The notes beneath the pieces were generated by a model, which made no database searches, had not been told where the DNA came from, and saw nothing but the letters and a program-made list of their open reading frames with translations. A stretch of 64,000 nt of DNA from NCBI GenBank assembly GCA_036654095.1, contig JAVVSR010000002.1, positions 1-64,000 on the forward strand, given 5' to 3'. The position numbers and the translations under genes are program-made. Source of the DNA: JAVVSR01 sp036654095. GTDB taxonomy: Bacteria > Bacillota > Clostridia > Christensenellales > CAG-917. Below, piece after piece: positions 28,221 to 37,076 of this stretch. Positions within the stretch are counted from its first letter, which is position 1; every line of letters starts with the position of its first letter.

Positions 28221-29723
28221 CTAAATTATCATTGTAATAGTTAAAAATAAAACAGCAGTTGCGCTCAATGAGTATAAGGCAATATATTTTGTTTTTAAAG
28301 TACAAAAAATATACCTCGAAAATAAAAATATTAATAAATAGTAAATGGCTGAAAACAATCCTAAGCTTACCACGTCAATAACCGAAATAGCCAAGTTACC
28401 TAAACACATTGACACAAACAAAATTGGAAATGTAACAACATTAAATGTTGCCAACAGCGGAGCAAAAATAGGTATAACAAGCACAATAAATGAGATTATA
28501 AGTATAAATATGTAGATAAACGGCAGTATTGGTAAAATTGCTATATTTGCAAATAAAAACAAAGTTTGAAATGCGTTGAAAAAATATGCCATTATTGGAT
28601 AAAGCATAATGTTTACAGCTAAACTTACGCCTACTAATTCTTTTACGAATTTTGGCATAAATTTTAGCCGCGCCAATATCGGCGGATACAAAACAATAAT
28701 CCCTAAAACTGCTATAAATGACATTAAACATCCTGCCGAAAATAAGTCAGTCGGGAAAAATAGCAACGCTATTATACCCGCAAATCCTAACGTTGACAGC
28801 CCGTCACTCTGTCTGCCTATGCAATCGGCCAGCATAAAAGAAAAGCACAATATCATCGCTCGAATTACTGACGACGGAAAACCGCACAACGCACTGTACG
28901 CAATTAACAGGCTCATAACTACCGCTAATTTTATATAACCTTTTAATTTTAGTTTTTTAGCAATCTTATTTATAAATGCCGCAAGTATCCCAATATGCAA
29001 ACCACTTACAGCAAAAATGTGCGCCAATCCGCTTGCTATAATATTGCTGTAAAAATGGTAATTTATTCCATATTTGTCGCTAAATAAAAGCGCGCAAGTA
29101 ATTTCTGCGGTGGTATCATTTGTATAGTCGGCTAACATTCGCTTTAAATTTATGCGGATATTATCAGGAACAGGAAGTACGCCTTCGCCTACTGTTTGTA
29201 TACTTTTTGCCCAAACGTCATAATAATTTCCCTTATGAAATAAACTTATAAACGCGCTGTCGGTTACGTCAAATTCATTTGAATTAAACGAACCCTTAAT
29301 TTTTATCTTATCTCCCGCTCGAGCCAAAGGTAAATCTTCTGCAATAATTGTTGCTCGTCCTTTAACTTTTTGGCCGTTCACGGTTATGTTGCACAGCTCA
29401 AATTTATGTAGTTCTCCATTTTTCATATCGGCAATTTCTGACGAAATTGTACCTTCTATTACCGCGCTTTTTTCGTGAATTTCTTTTACACTGTATAAGT
29501 CGTACGCGCCGCATATTGAAATAAGCCCAATCGCAAACGCTATCGGTAAATAGGCAAAACGATTTTGCTTAAATATACAAAAACCGCTTGCAAAAAGCGC
29601 GCAAGCAGCTATCGATAAAGTCCTAACCCAATAAAGTTCTTTAAAACTAACTCCGACCAAAATGCCCAATATCTGAAAAACAAGAAAAAAGCACATCGGC
29701 CTATTGTTAAAAAACCTTTTCAT
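28221..29723 (-). CDS. comEC: ComEC/Rec2-type DNA-uptake channel protein, without metallo-beta-lactamase domain
   Basis: 500 residues. Two or three N-terminal helices, an OB-like DUF4131 region (about residues 80-190) and then the polytopic competence domain with the signature HIFAVSGLHIGILAAF (about 235-250) and LCGFPSSVIRAMIL (about 280-293). The protein ends after the last helix pair. Full-length Firmicute ComEC (about 750 residues) has a C-terminal metallo-beta-lactamase-like domain, absent here; the 205 bases to holA cannot encode it, so this is a shortened form rather than a split gene. It would transport single-stranded DNA across the membrane. It follows the DUF1667 gene by one base and is likely cotranscribed. 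Confidence 0.85.
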   Translation of the reverse strand: MKRFFNNRPMCFFLVFQILGILVGVSFKELYWVRTLSIAACALFASGFCIFKQNRFAYLPIAFAIGLISICGAYDLYSVKEIHEKSAVIEGTISSEIADMKNGELHKFELCNITVNGQKVKGRATIIAEDLPLARAGDKIKIKGSFNSNEFDVTDSAFISLFHKGNYYDVWAKSIQTVGEGVLPVPDNIRINLKRMLADYTNDTTAEITCALLFSDKYGINYHFYSNIIASGLAHIFAVSGLHIGILAAFINKIAKKLKLKGYIKLAVVMSLLIAYSALCGFPSSVIRAMILCFSFMLADCIGRQSDGLSTLGFAGIIALLFFPTDLFSAGCLMSFIAVLGIIVLYPPILARLKFMPKFVKELVGVSLAVNIMLYPIMAYFFNAFQTLFLFANIAILPILPFIYIFILIISFIVLVIPIFAPLLATFNVVTFPILFVSMCLGNLAISVIDVVSLGLFSAIYYLLIFLFSRYIFCTLKTKYIALYSLSATAVLFLTITMII

Positions 29724-29724
29724 T

Positions 29725-30066
29725 CTAATTAACGTTTGAAGTAGCTACAACATCAACGCCACTGTTTAAAATATTTTTTAAAACAATATCGCCTATTTTA
29801 ATAGGCAAATCTAAAGTGACAGTTTTTAAAATTTCGAGTACTGGAAAAATATCCGATTTATTAATTAAGCCATTAGTTTTAACCGAAACAACTCCGCCAT
29901 TAGAAAGTTTAACAAGGCTAGTAACAACACGTTTTGGCGATTTAAATTCCTGTTCGCCATATGTTGCTCCACGCTTACACGTATTTCCCCTTACAACTAT
30001 TTTCCCGTTTAGCTCCTCAATTTCTAACGGACAGCCCATTGGGCACATTATACAAATTGTTTTCAT
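29725..30066 (-). CDS. DUF1667 protein of the glycerol-3-phosphate dehydrogenase-like operon
   Basis: 113 residues. The N-terminal CIMCPMGCPLEIEE and GNTCKRGATYGEQEF give a four-Cys set (C-x2-C-x3-C...C) of the type that binds an Fe-S cluster, matching DUF1667. Family members are encoded with anaerobic GlpA/GlpB-like flavoproteins and are thought to act as a small electron-carrying subunit. It is the third gene after the two FAD oxidoreductases, two bases downstream, and is followed by comEC one base on. Confidence 0.88.
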   Translation of the reverse strand: MKTICIMCPMGCPLEIEELNGKIVVRGNTCKRGATYGEQEFKSPKRVVTSLVKLSNGGVVSVKTNGLINKSDIFPVLEILKTVTLDLPIKIGDIVLKNILNSGVDVVATSNVN

Positions 30067-30068
30067 AA

Positions 30069-31298
30069 TTATCTTAGCCTCAAAGTAACATTATCATTGA
30101 TTTCTGCTTTTTGAAGTTCAATGCTTTCCATTTCGCCGGGCGATAAAATAAGATATTTTTTTGAAAAAATCACCTTTTCTCCGCACAACGCCTCAATTAT
30201 TGCGCCTTTATAAACCGCGCCAACACGAAAATATATCTTCACAGTTTTATCACCGCTATAAATATAATTTGGCAAAGCATAGCGCACTCCATTTTCCGCT
30301 AAAACGCTGAATTTGGCCGTTGTTTTCAATTCGTCTTTTGCAAACTGCGACGCAAAATAACCAGCCATTGCCCCTTCCTCTGACACGTTGTCAACAAGGT
30401 CATGTACGTGCAGAACATTTCCGCACGAGAAAATGCCTGCAATAGAGGTTTGCCTATGTTCATCAACCACCGCTCCGCCTGTAATGCCATTCATTTCAAT
30501 AGATAATTCAGAAATTAAATCATTTTCAGGAATCAACCCAACCGACAACAATAGCGTGTCACACTCAATATAAGTTTCGGTTTCAGGTTTAACCTGCATA
30601 TTTTTGTCAACCTCGGCATAATACAGACCTTCAAGCCTGCTTTCTCCAAGTAAACGAGTTATAGTATGACTGTATTTAATTGGAATATTAAAGTCATCTA
30701 AGCACTGAACGATGTTCCGCTTAAGGCCACTTGAATAAGGCAATAACTCGAGTACCTGCAAAACTTTTGCGCCTTCAAATGTCATACGACGCGCCATAAT
30801 TAAGCCAATATCGCCACTGCCGAGTATCACAATTTTTTTGCCAACCATATAGCCCTCAATGTTTGACATACGTTGCGCCATTCCAGCCGTGTACACCCCA
30901 GTCGGCCGTGTGCCTGTCAACATAATTGCGCCAGCCGTCCTCTCGCGACAGCCCATTGCCAAAACGATAGCCTTTGCTTGTACGGTAAACAAGCCCTCGC
31001 TAGGACACACTGCCGTAACTGTTTTATTTGCAGTCAACGAAAGCACCATTGCTTCGGTAATAACTTTAATACTTGTATTTTCAACCATTTTAACAAAACG
31101 GTCAGCGTATTCAGGGCCCGTAAGTTCTTCCTTAAAATAATGCAATCCAAAACCATTATGGATACATTGATTTAAAATGCCACCAAGTTTAATATCGCGT
31201 TCCAAAATAAGCACGCTGCTACCATTGTCGTAAGCTTGAATTGCAGCCGCCATACCAGCCGGACCTCCGCCGATAACAACAACATCAAAGGTTTCCAT
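30069..31298 (-). CDS. FAD/NAD(P)-dependent oxidoreductase (second subunit of GlpA-like complex)
   Basis: 409 residues from the ATG at 31298 (METFDVVVIGGG), with AAGGAGG seven bases upstream; the longer frame starts inside the previous gene. GGGPAGMAAA near residue 9 binds FAD and ILGSGDIGLIMARR near residue 160 binds NAD(P). GCRERTAGAIMLTGTRP and the closing ASPGE-type LSPGEMESIEL region are typical of the partner flavoprotein in glycerol-3-phosphate dehydrogenase-like operons. It overlaps the upstream gene by 14 bases. Confidence 0.88.
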   Translation of the reverse strand: METFDVVVIGGGPAGMAAAIQAYDNGSSVLILERDIKLGGILNQCIHNGFGLHYFKEELTGPEYADRFVKMVENTSIKVITEAMVLSLTANKTVTAVCPSEGLFTVQAKAIVLAMGCRERTAGAIMLTGTRPTGVYTAGMAQRMSNIEGYMVGKKIVILGSGDIGLIMARRMTFEGAKVLQVLELLPYSSGLKRNIVQCLDDFNIPIKYSHTITRLLGESRLEGLYYAEVDKNMQVKPETETYIECDTLLLSVGLIPENDLISELSIEMNGITGGAVVDEHRQTSIAGIFSCGNVLHVHDLVDNVSEEGAMAGYFASQFAKDELKTTAKFSVLAENGVRYALPNYIYSGDKTVKIYFRVGAVYKGAIIEALCGEKVIFSKKYLILSPGEMESIELQKAEINDNVTLRLR

Positions 31299-32718
31299 TA
31301 TCGACCTCCTTGACCCTACACACGGCAATTTCGCTGTGTTCGCCGCCCTTTTTGACAGCCGTTAATGGAATATTCAATTCACGTGAAATGATTTCCATAA
31401 CTCGTGGCGCGCAAAACCCGCCCTGACATCTTCCCATACCCGCGCGGACTCTACGCTTAACAGCGTCGACCGTTGTCGCAGGGAGCGGACTGTGAATAGC
31501 GTTCACTATTTCTGCTTCGGTAATTTTTTCACATCGACAAATAATACGTCCCCATTTTTCGTCATTCTTAACAAGCTCATCGTGTTCGCTAGGAGTGAGT
31601 TTTGTAAACTTTTGATGATGAATATTATTTATAATGTTTAACGGCATAGGCTTAGGATATTCAGCGCAAATAAGGTCGGCGATATAATTGCCGATTGCAG
31701 GCGCGGCCGAAAGTCCTGGCGAACATATGCCAGCTAATATAAAATAATTTTTAATTATATCGGATTTTTTTATAACAAAGTCGTCGCCAACAGCTGCGCG
31801 CAAGCCTGCGTAAAGTCTAATAACTTTTTTAAAGTTTGGATTTTTATAAACTCGTTTAGCGCCATCACGAATAAGAGTTAAGCTATTGCTATCAACCGAC
31901 GTATCGCCTATGTTAGTATGAATTGACGTTGGCCCGTATAGCACATTTCCATCGGCGGTCGGAGCAACTAAAATACCTTTTCCACGCTCGTCTGGAAGCG
32001 GAAAAATAACACAATTTACCTTGTCGCCTTCAGTGTTGTCAAGCACAAAATATTCGCCCTTTTTATACTCGGTAGGATATTCCGCCTCGCCAACATAACG
32101 ATTTATAATATTTGCGTTTGAACCTGCCGCATTAATTAAAAATTTGGACTTGTATTCAAATTTAGCCGTTTTAACAGCAAAATAGCTGTCATAAACGTCA
32201 ATTTTCGTAACTTCACTGTCAACTTTAACTTCAGCGCCGTTTAAAATTGCGCGGTCAACTAAGGCCACCGTCAACTTGTATGGCGACACAACGCCTGCAT
32301 CTGGCGCATACAATGCAATCGTCATATTTTTTGCAATATTTGGTTCAAGTTCAATAAGCCGTTCTCTTTCGACAACCTGAACTTTAACACCATTTTCAAG
32401 ACCTCTATTGTAAAGTTCATTAATACTTTCACGCCCCGCTTCGTCAGACACCACAATGCTGCCTACTTTTTTAAAAGGAACATCAAGCTCGTCACAAAGC
32501 ATTGGATACATTGCATTTCCTAAAACATTAAATATCGCTTTTAATGTTTTAGGAAGGCAGTCATACCCGGCGTGTACAATACCACTGTTGGCTCGACTTG
32601 CGCATACTGCAACATCATCACCCTTTTCAAGCAACAAAACTTTGTAGCCACGACGGCTTAAACAATCTAATATTGACGCGCCAACAACACCGCCCCCTAC
32701 AATAATACAGTCAAACAT
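31285..32718 (-). CDS. Anaerobic glycerol-3-phosphate dehydrogenase-like FAD oxidoreductase
   Basis: 477 residues. IIVGGGVVGASILDCLSRRGY at the N-terminus is the DAO-family FAD site. The C-terminal 80 residues form a BFD-type [2Fe-2S] domain: IICRCEKITEAEIVNAI and GMGRCQGGFCAPRV (about residues 400-455). GlpA and the LhgO/GlpO-like clostridial enzymes share this design. It most likely oxidises glycerol 3-phosphate to dihydroxyacetone phosphate, passing electrons through its Fe-S partners, but 2-hydroxyglutarate oxidation is an alternative. It is first in an operon with the second flavoprotein and DUF1667. SD AAGGA lies before the ATG. Confidence 0.85.
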   Translation of the reverse strand: MFDCIIVGGGVVGASILDCLSRRGYKVLLLEKGDDVAVCASRANSGIVHAGYDCLPKTLKAIFNVLGNAMYPMLCDELDVPFKKVGSIVVSDEAGRESINELYNRGLENGVKVQVVERERLIELEPNIAKNMTIALYAPDAGVVSPYKLTVALVDRAILNGAEVKVDSEVTKIDVYDSYFAVKTAKFEYKSKFLINAAGSNANIINRYVGEAEYPTEYKKGEYFVLDNTEGDKVNCVIFPLPDERGKGILVAPTADGNVLYGPTSIHTNIGDTSVDSNSLTLIRDGAKRVYKNPNFKKVIRLYAGLRAAVGDDFVIKKSDIIKNYFILAGICSPGLSAAPAIGNYIADLICAEYPKPMPLNIINNIHHQKFTKLTPSEHDELVKNDEKWGRIICRCEKITEAEIVNAIHSPLPATTVDAVKRRVRAGMGRCQGGFCAPRVMEIISRELNIPLTAVKKGGEHSEIAVCRVKEVDNGNL

Positions 32719-32913
32719 TTTTTCATCCTTAACGTTTTTTCTTATAGTTTATTTTGTGCTAATTTTAATTAAACAATGTATTGCAGTTTACTTATGTAAA
32801 ATACGTTTCTATTGTTTTTGTTAAAAACATATTTTTTAAATCAACATAGACACTTTAAATTTATGTAAGTCCATAACCCGCAAACCTAACAAAAATTTTT
32901 GCTTAACAACCTG

Positions 32914-33471
32914 TTAGTCGTTATTTTCTTTACATACCTTTCCCTTGCCATACTTAGCTTCATATTGATTCATATTATCTTCAATTACCAGTTCGGCATA
33001 ACTGCGGTCACGTACTTCTAAAACTGTTGTAGTTTTATATTCAAGCTGTTTATATACATTCAAAAAGTGTGTCATCTCCTCCATAATATGAGGCGGTAAC
33101 TCAATAATATGATTGTAACTGTTCCACATTGGGTCCCTAAATGGTATAGCAATTATTTTGTGGTCAACCATACCTTCGTCTTGCATTGTAATTACTCCAA
33201 TCGGATAGCACCTAACCAAAGACATCGGCGCAATAGTTTCGCTACAAAGCACCAATACGTCAAGCGGGTCCTTGTCATCGCTGTAAGTGCGAGGTATAAA
33301 ACCGTAGTTTGCAGGATAATGCGTAGAGGTATAAAGAATTCTATCTAAAATCAGACAACCTGTTTCCTTGTCCATTTCATACTTATTTTTGCTACCTTTA
33401 GGTATCTCAATAACGGCAATAAAGTCGTCCTTTTTAATGCGTTCTGCGGCAATGTCGTGCCAAATAGTCAT
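32914..33471 (-). CDS. ppa: Inorganic pyrophosphatase (family I)
   Basis: 185 residues, the usual length. IEIPKGSKNKYEMDKETG (about residue 22), YPANYGFIPRTYSDDKDPLDVLVL (about 53-76), and DEGMVDHKIIAIP include the metal-binding Asp residues of the DxDPxD-like signature (DDKDPLDVLV). It hydrolyses pyrophosphate to two phosphates in the cytosol. AAGGAG precedes the ATG by eight bases. It is a single-gene unit; the 195 bases downstream (32719-32913) contain only the leader of the next operon. Confidence 0.95.
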   Translation of the reverse strand: MTIWHDIAAERIKKDDFIAVIEIPKGSKNKYEMDKETGCLILDRILYTSTHYPANYGFIPRTYSDDKDPLDVLVLCSETIAPMSLVRCYPIGVITMQDEGMVDHKIIAIPFRDPMWNSYNHIIELPPHIMEEMTHFLNVYKQLEYKTTTVLEVRDRSYAELVIEDNMNQYEAKYGKGKVCKENND

Positions 33472-33505
33472 AATAATTCTCCTTCAATATTCATATAGTT
33501 TTAAT

Positions 33506-33534
33506 ATTATACTATATAAACAAATTTTTTGCCA
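33506..33534 (-). promoter_or_regulatory. Promoter of ppa
   Basis: Minus strand TATAAT (33511-33506), with a weak -35 TGGCAA (33534-33529) at 17 bases. Confidence 0.5.
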
Positions 33535-33607
33535 TAAAAAATAGGCACTTTTAGCAAATATAATGAAATATTTAGTAAAAAATCTTCATTCAAGTATAAA
33601 AAAATAG

Positions 33608-33636
33608 TTGCCAAAACAAAAGTCGTATGTTATTAT
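33608..33636 (+). promoter_or_regulatory. Promoter of tRNA-Leu
   Basis: TTGCCA (33608-33613), 17-base spacer, TATTAT (33631-33636), 13 bases before the tRNA. Confidence 0.75.
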
Positions 33637-33649
33637 AAACTAGCAATTC

Positions 33650-33736
33650 GCCGATGTGATGGAATTGGCAGACGTAGTGGACTCAAAATCCACCGGTGGC
33701 AACACCGTGCCGGTTCGAGTCCGGCCATCGGCACCA
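33650..33736 (+). tRNA. tRNA-Leu (anticodon CAA)
   Basis: An 87-base class II tRNA with the acceptor stem GCCGATG/CATCGGC, discriminator A and encoded CCA. The anticodon stem GTGGA/TCCAC encloses CTCAAAA, giving anticodon CAA, which reads TTG. The long variable arm (CGGTGGCAACACCG) is typical of Leu. The T loop is GGTTCGAGTCC. Confidence 0.95.
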
Positions 33737-33740
33737 ATAC

Positions 33741-33780
33741 AAAATAAAACGAACTTAGATAATGAGTTCGTTTTATTTTA
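33741..33780 (+). terminator. Intrinsic terminator of tRNA-Leu
   Basis: A stem of about 15 bp, AAAATAAAACGAACT (33741-33755) with AGTTCGTTTTATTTT (33765-33779), four bases after CCA. Confidence 0.85.
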
Positions 33781-33888
33781 TACAAAAATTATTGTAGTAC
33801 TTTATATTTTGATTATAGAGTATTTTATTTTTACAGTAAGAGTATAAAAAAATTTTAGACTTTGCAACGCGCTTTCCGTTTCAAATAT

Positions 33889-33930
33889 AAAAGACACCGT
33901 AAACTTAATTCAGCGGTGTCTTTTATTTTT
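33889..33930. terminator. Bidirectional terminator after the EF-G-like gene
   Basis: AAAAGACACCG (33889-33899) pairs with CGGTGTCTTTT (33914-33924) and T-rich sequence follows; on the minus strand an A/T-rich tail follows the stem 37 bases after the EF-G-like stop. Confidence 0.8.
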
Positions 33931-33960
33931 GATTTATGTTTAATTTATTTTTAATTACAT

Positions 33961-36033
33961 TTATTTTACAGCTTCAGCGCGCTTTTTAGCATCTTCAATG
34001 ATTTTGGGCGCAACGCTTGACGGAACTTCTTCATATCTATTAAAACTCATTTTAAAGCGCCCTCTACCTTGCGTCATACTGTTAAGGTCGGTTGCGTAGC
34101 GGAACATCTCGGCCATAGGAGCTTCAGCTGTCAAAACTTGTTTTTTGCCCATAGTATCTGTCCCGATAATGCGACCACGACGTTTTGTGATGTCACCCAT
34201 AATATCGCCTAAGAATGTATCAGGTATGGTGATTTTAACGTCCATAATAGGTTCTAAAAAACAAGGATTTGCTTTTAAACAAGCTTCATTATAAGCCAAC
34301 TTTGCCGCTGTGACAAACGCGATTTCCTTGCTATCAACTGGGTGATATTTGCCATCGATAAGTGACGCTTTAAGATTTACCATAGGATAACCGGCTAACA
34401 CGCCGCCCTTTATTGCCTCGCGCAAACCTTTTTCAACTGCCGGAATAAACTGTTTAGGAACAGCTCCGCCAACAACGCCATCAACAAATTCAAATTCGCC
34501 ATCGGCAGCGCCCGGCTCAAACCTGATGACAACAACGCCGAACTGACCTGCTCCGCCCGACTGTTTTTTATGTTTGCCTTCAGCTTCAACAGCTTTTTTA
34601 ATTGTTTCGCGATACTCGATTTTCGGGTCAGAAAGTTTTGCTTCGACGCCAAACTTATTTTTCAATCTTGCGCAAATAATTTGAAGTTGCGACTCGCCCA
34701 AACCGCTAACAAGAACGTCGCCTGTTGCGGCATTTTTAGTAAGTTTAAATGTGCTGTCTTCTTCAAGCATACGCGTCAATCCATTGATAACTTTATCTTC
34801 CTCGCCCGACTTCGCGCTTGTGACAGCTAGGCTAATAACAGGCTCGGGAAAAGCTATTGACGGAAACTTAATTTTTTTGTTGCTATCACAAAGCGTGTCG
34901 CCGATATTTGTAGCAACTAACTTAGCTAACGCTCCAATGTCCCCCGCAACAAGGGAGTCCACAGTTTCTTGTTTTTTGCCTTTCAAAATATATAATGAAC
35001 TTGCTTTTTCAGTTTTTTCCGAATTTGTGTTAAACATTTGGTCGCCCGCATTTAGCTTGCCCGACATAACTTTGAAATATAAAAGTTTACCAACGTACGG
35101 GTCGGCAACAGCTTTAAATACTTGAGCGCTAAATGGCAAATTTTCATCACACGAAACGTCAATCTCATTTGCGTCAACAAATGCCTTTTTAACGGGCGAA
35201 TCAGCTGGAGACGGCAACATTTCACATATCTTGTCAAGTAAATTCATAACGCCTAAATTCGTTGTCGCGTTGCCCGCCATAAGAGGGATTAATGTATCGT
35301 TTAAAATGGCTTTACGAATACCAATTCTCAATTCTTCTTCGGTCAATGTTGCGCCTTCAAAATACTTTTCAATTAATGCGTCATCTGTTTCGGCCGCTAT
35401 TTCAATAATACGAGCGCGGTAATCTTCAAATCGCGCTACCATTGACTCGGGAATAGGCATTTCATCGGTAATTGTATCAAACCTAAATGCTTTGCCCTTA
35501 ATAACATCAACACAACCAATCATCTTGTTAGCTTCAATAATAGGAATTTCAACGGGAATAACTTTGCCGCCATACGCCGCTGTGATTGCTTCTAGCGTGC
35601 CTTCAAAATTTGAATTTTCCTTATTAATTTGATTAATAAAAACAAATGCAGGTACTTTTTTTTCGGTGCACATTTCAATAGCCTTTTCTGTGCCAACGGA
35701 AAGCGAACCACTTGCGCTTGTAACAATAATCGCGCTGTCAACTACCGAAAGAGCAGATACTACTTCGCCTTCAAAATCAAAAAAACCTGGAACGTCTAGA
35801 ATGTTTAGCTTGTTTTCCTTCCAAAAGCCGTACGCTGCAGCCAAACTTATGGAAATTTTGCGGTTAATTTCCTCGGGGTCAAAGTCCATTGTTGAGTTAC
35901 CATCGTCGGTTTTTCCAAGCCTTTCAATACTTTTTGCATTGAACAACATTGCCTCTGCCAAGGAGGTTTTCCCCTCACCACTGTGGCCGATTAAAGCGAT
36001 GTTGCGTATTAAATCAGTTGTAACCTTGCTCAT
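33961..36033 (-). CDS. EF-G-like translational GTPase (FusA-related)
   Basis: 690 residues, full EF-G length and domain order. The P-loop is GHSGEGKT (residues 16-23) instead of the canonical AHxDxGKT, DVPG (80-83) is present, but the G4 guanine-specificity motif NKxD reads NQIN (134-137). Domains III to V follow, with GAGQFGVVVIRFEP and GAVPKQFIPAVEKGLREA in domain IV. This matches the EF-G-like paralogue group, whose members are not the main translocase; a second, canonical EF-G should exist elsewhere. Substrate specificity for GTP is questionable because Lys and Asp of G4 are both replaced. GAGGT lies five bases before the ATG. Monocistronic. The 262 bases upstream (36034-36295) are AT-rich without other features. 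Confidence 0.88.
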   Translation of the reverse strand: MSKVTTDLIRNIALIGHSGEGKTSLAEAMLFNAKSIERLGKTDDGNSTMDFDPEEINRKISISLAAAYGFWKENKLNILDVPGFFDFEGEVVSALSVVDSAIIVTSASGSLSVGTEKAIEMCTEKKVPAFVFINQINKENSNFEGTLEAITAAYGGKVIPVEIPIIEANKMIGCVDVIKGKAFRFDTITDEMPIPESMVARFEDYRARIIEIAAETDDALIEKYFEGATLTEEELRIGIRKAILNDTLIPLMAGNATTNLGVMNLLDKICEMLPSPADSPVKKAFVDANEIDVSCDENLPFSAQVFKAVADPYVGKLLYFKVMSGKLNAGDQMFNTNSEKTEKASSLYILKGKKQETVDSLVAGDIGALAKLVATNIGDTLCDSNKKIKFPSIAFPEPVISLAVTSAKSGEEDKVINGLTRMLEEDSTFKLTKNAATGDVLVSGLGESQLQIICARLKNKFGVEAKLSDPKIEYRETIKKAVEAEGKHKKQSGGAGQFGVVVIRFEPGAADGEFEFVDGVVGGAVPKQFIPAVEKGLREAIKGGVLAGYPMVNLKASLIDGKYHPVDSKEIAFVTAAKLAYNEACLKANPCFLEPIMDVKITIPDTFLGDIMGDITKRRGRIIGTDTMGKKQVLTAEAPMAEMFRYATDLNSMTQGRGRFKMSFNRYEEVPSSVAPKIIEDAKKRAEAVK

Positions 36034-36295
36034 AATTTACCTCATTTTATAATAAGTTGTTGTGAAAACATTACCATTCTACAATATTTAGCGTCAATAC
36101 GCAAGGATTTTTAAAAAGAAATATGTTTGGATTTTAAAATAGTATTTTATATTAAAGCAATAAAACATAATAATATAAGTAAAAAAAGCTATAAAATGAT
36201 TAAATACTGTTAAAAATTGTATAAAAATTTATTGTTAATTTTATTTTTAAATTTATAAAAAAAGTTATTTTACGCAAATTTAAAATTTTGATTTT

Positions 36296-37054
36296 TTAAT
36301 CGATATCAATAACTATTGATGAAATGTATGTATTGTAACTCATAAGCGATTGTAAATATTTAGTTGACTCATCTTCTCCGCTAAAGTGCAGATATAGGTG
36401 CGCAGTCGCATCACAAAACGGAACATTTAGCAAATTTTGAACACGCAACGCAACGCCATCGTTGCCGTCAAAAACCAATTTATTTGGAAACAATTTTGCA
36501 ATAGATGGCCTTAAAAAACAATAATGCGTACACCCTAAAACCAAATTTTCTACTTTATCAAAACCATTCAACAACTCGCTAGTTAAATTTTCCAACAAGT
36601 CAAAATTAGGCAAACAATTTTCTATTTTCGACGCAAGCATAGTGGTGTCGCAGGTCACAATTCTTGACTTATTATCTTCTACAATTTGCGCCTGTCTTTT
36701 TATTTTATATGTTAGCGGCGTAGCTAAATAGAGTATACTTCCATTCATTCGTAACGCTGGCTTGATGGCAGGTTCAATGCCCACAATGTTTATTGAAAAG
36801 CGCGCGCGCAAAGCTTCAATTACAGATGCCGTTGCAGTGTTACACGCAAGCACAACGAGGTCTACTCCTCTTTCAATAAAATACTCAATCCCCTTTTCAA
36901 CATATACAAAAATTTCGTGCGGCCTTTTTGCGCCGTACGGAAGGTTTTTGTTGTCGGCGTAATAAATAATATCTACGCCACCAAGCCTATGTAGAATTGC
37001 AGAACAGGTTGTTATTCCTCCAATTCCGCTATCTAAAACCCCTATTTTTATCAT
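36296..37054 (-). CDS. murI: Glutamate racemase
   Basis: 252 residues. DSGIGG (residues 8-13), NLPYG (37-41), the first catalytic Cys in ACNTATAS (Cys71) and the second in GCTHY (Cys175) are all in place. It makes D-glutamate for peptidoglycan in the cytosol. It starts 22 bases after the gpr stop, but no Shine-Dalgarno sequence is visible before the ATG, so translation may depend on coupling with gpr or be weak. Confidence 0.93.
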   Translation of the reverse strand: MIKIGVLDSGIGGITTCSAILHRLGGVDIIYYADNKNLPYGAKRPHEIFVYVEKGIEYFIERGVDLVVLACNTATASVIEALRARFSINIVGIEPAIKPALRMNGSILYLATPLTYKIKRQAQIVEDNKSRIVTCDTTMLASKIENCLPNFDLLENLTSELLNGFDKVENLVLGCTHYCFLRPSIAKLFPNKLVFDGNDGVALRVQNLLNVPFCDATAHLYLHFSGEDESTKYLQSLMSYNTYISSIVIDID

Positions 37055-37076
37055 ATTATATGATATTGCAGCAACT

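Noticed and set aside
28081..28305. 74-codon minus-strand ORF between comEC and holA, considered as the missing ComEC domain
   Set aside because: No HxHxDH metallo-beta-lactamase motif, too short, and it overlaps comEC in another frame.
33656..33847. 63-codon plus-strand ORF
   Set aside because: It is the tRNA-Leu gene and its terminator read as protein.
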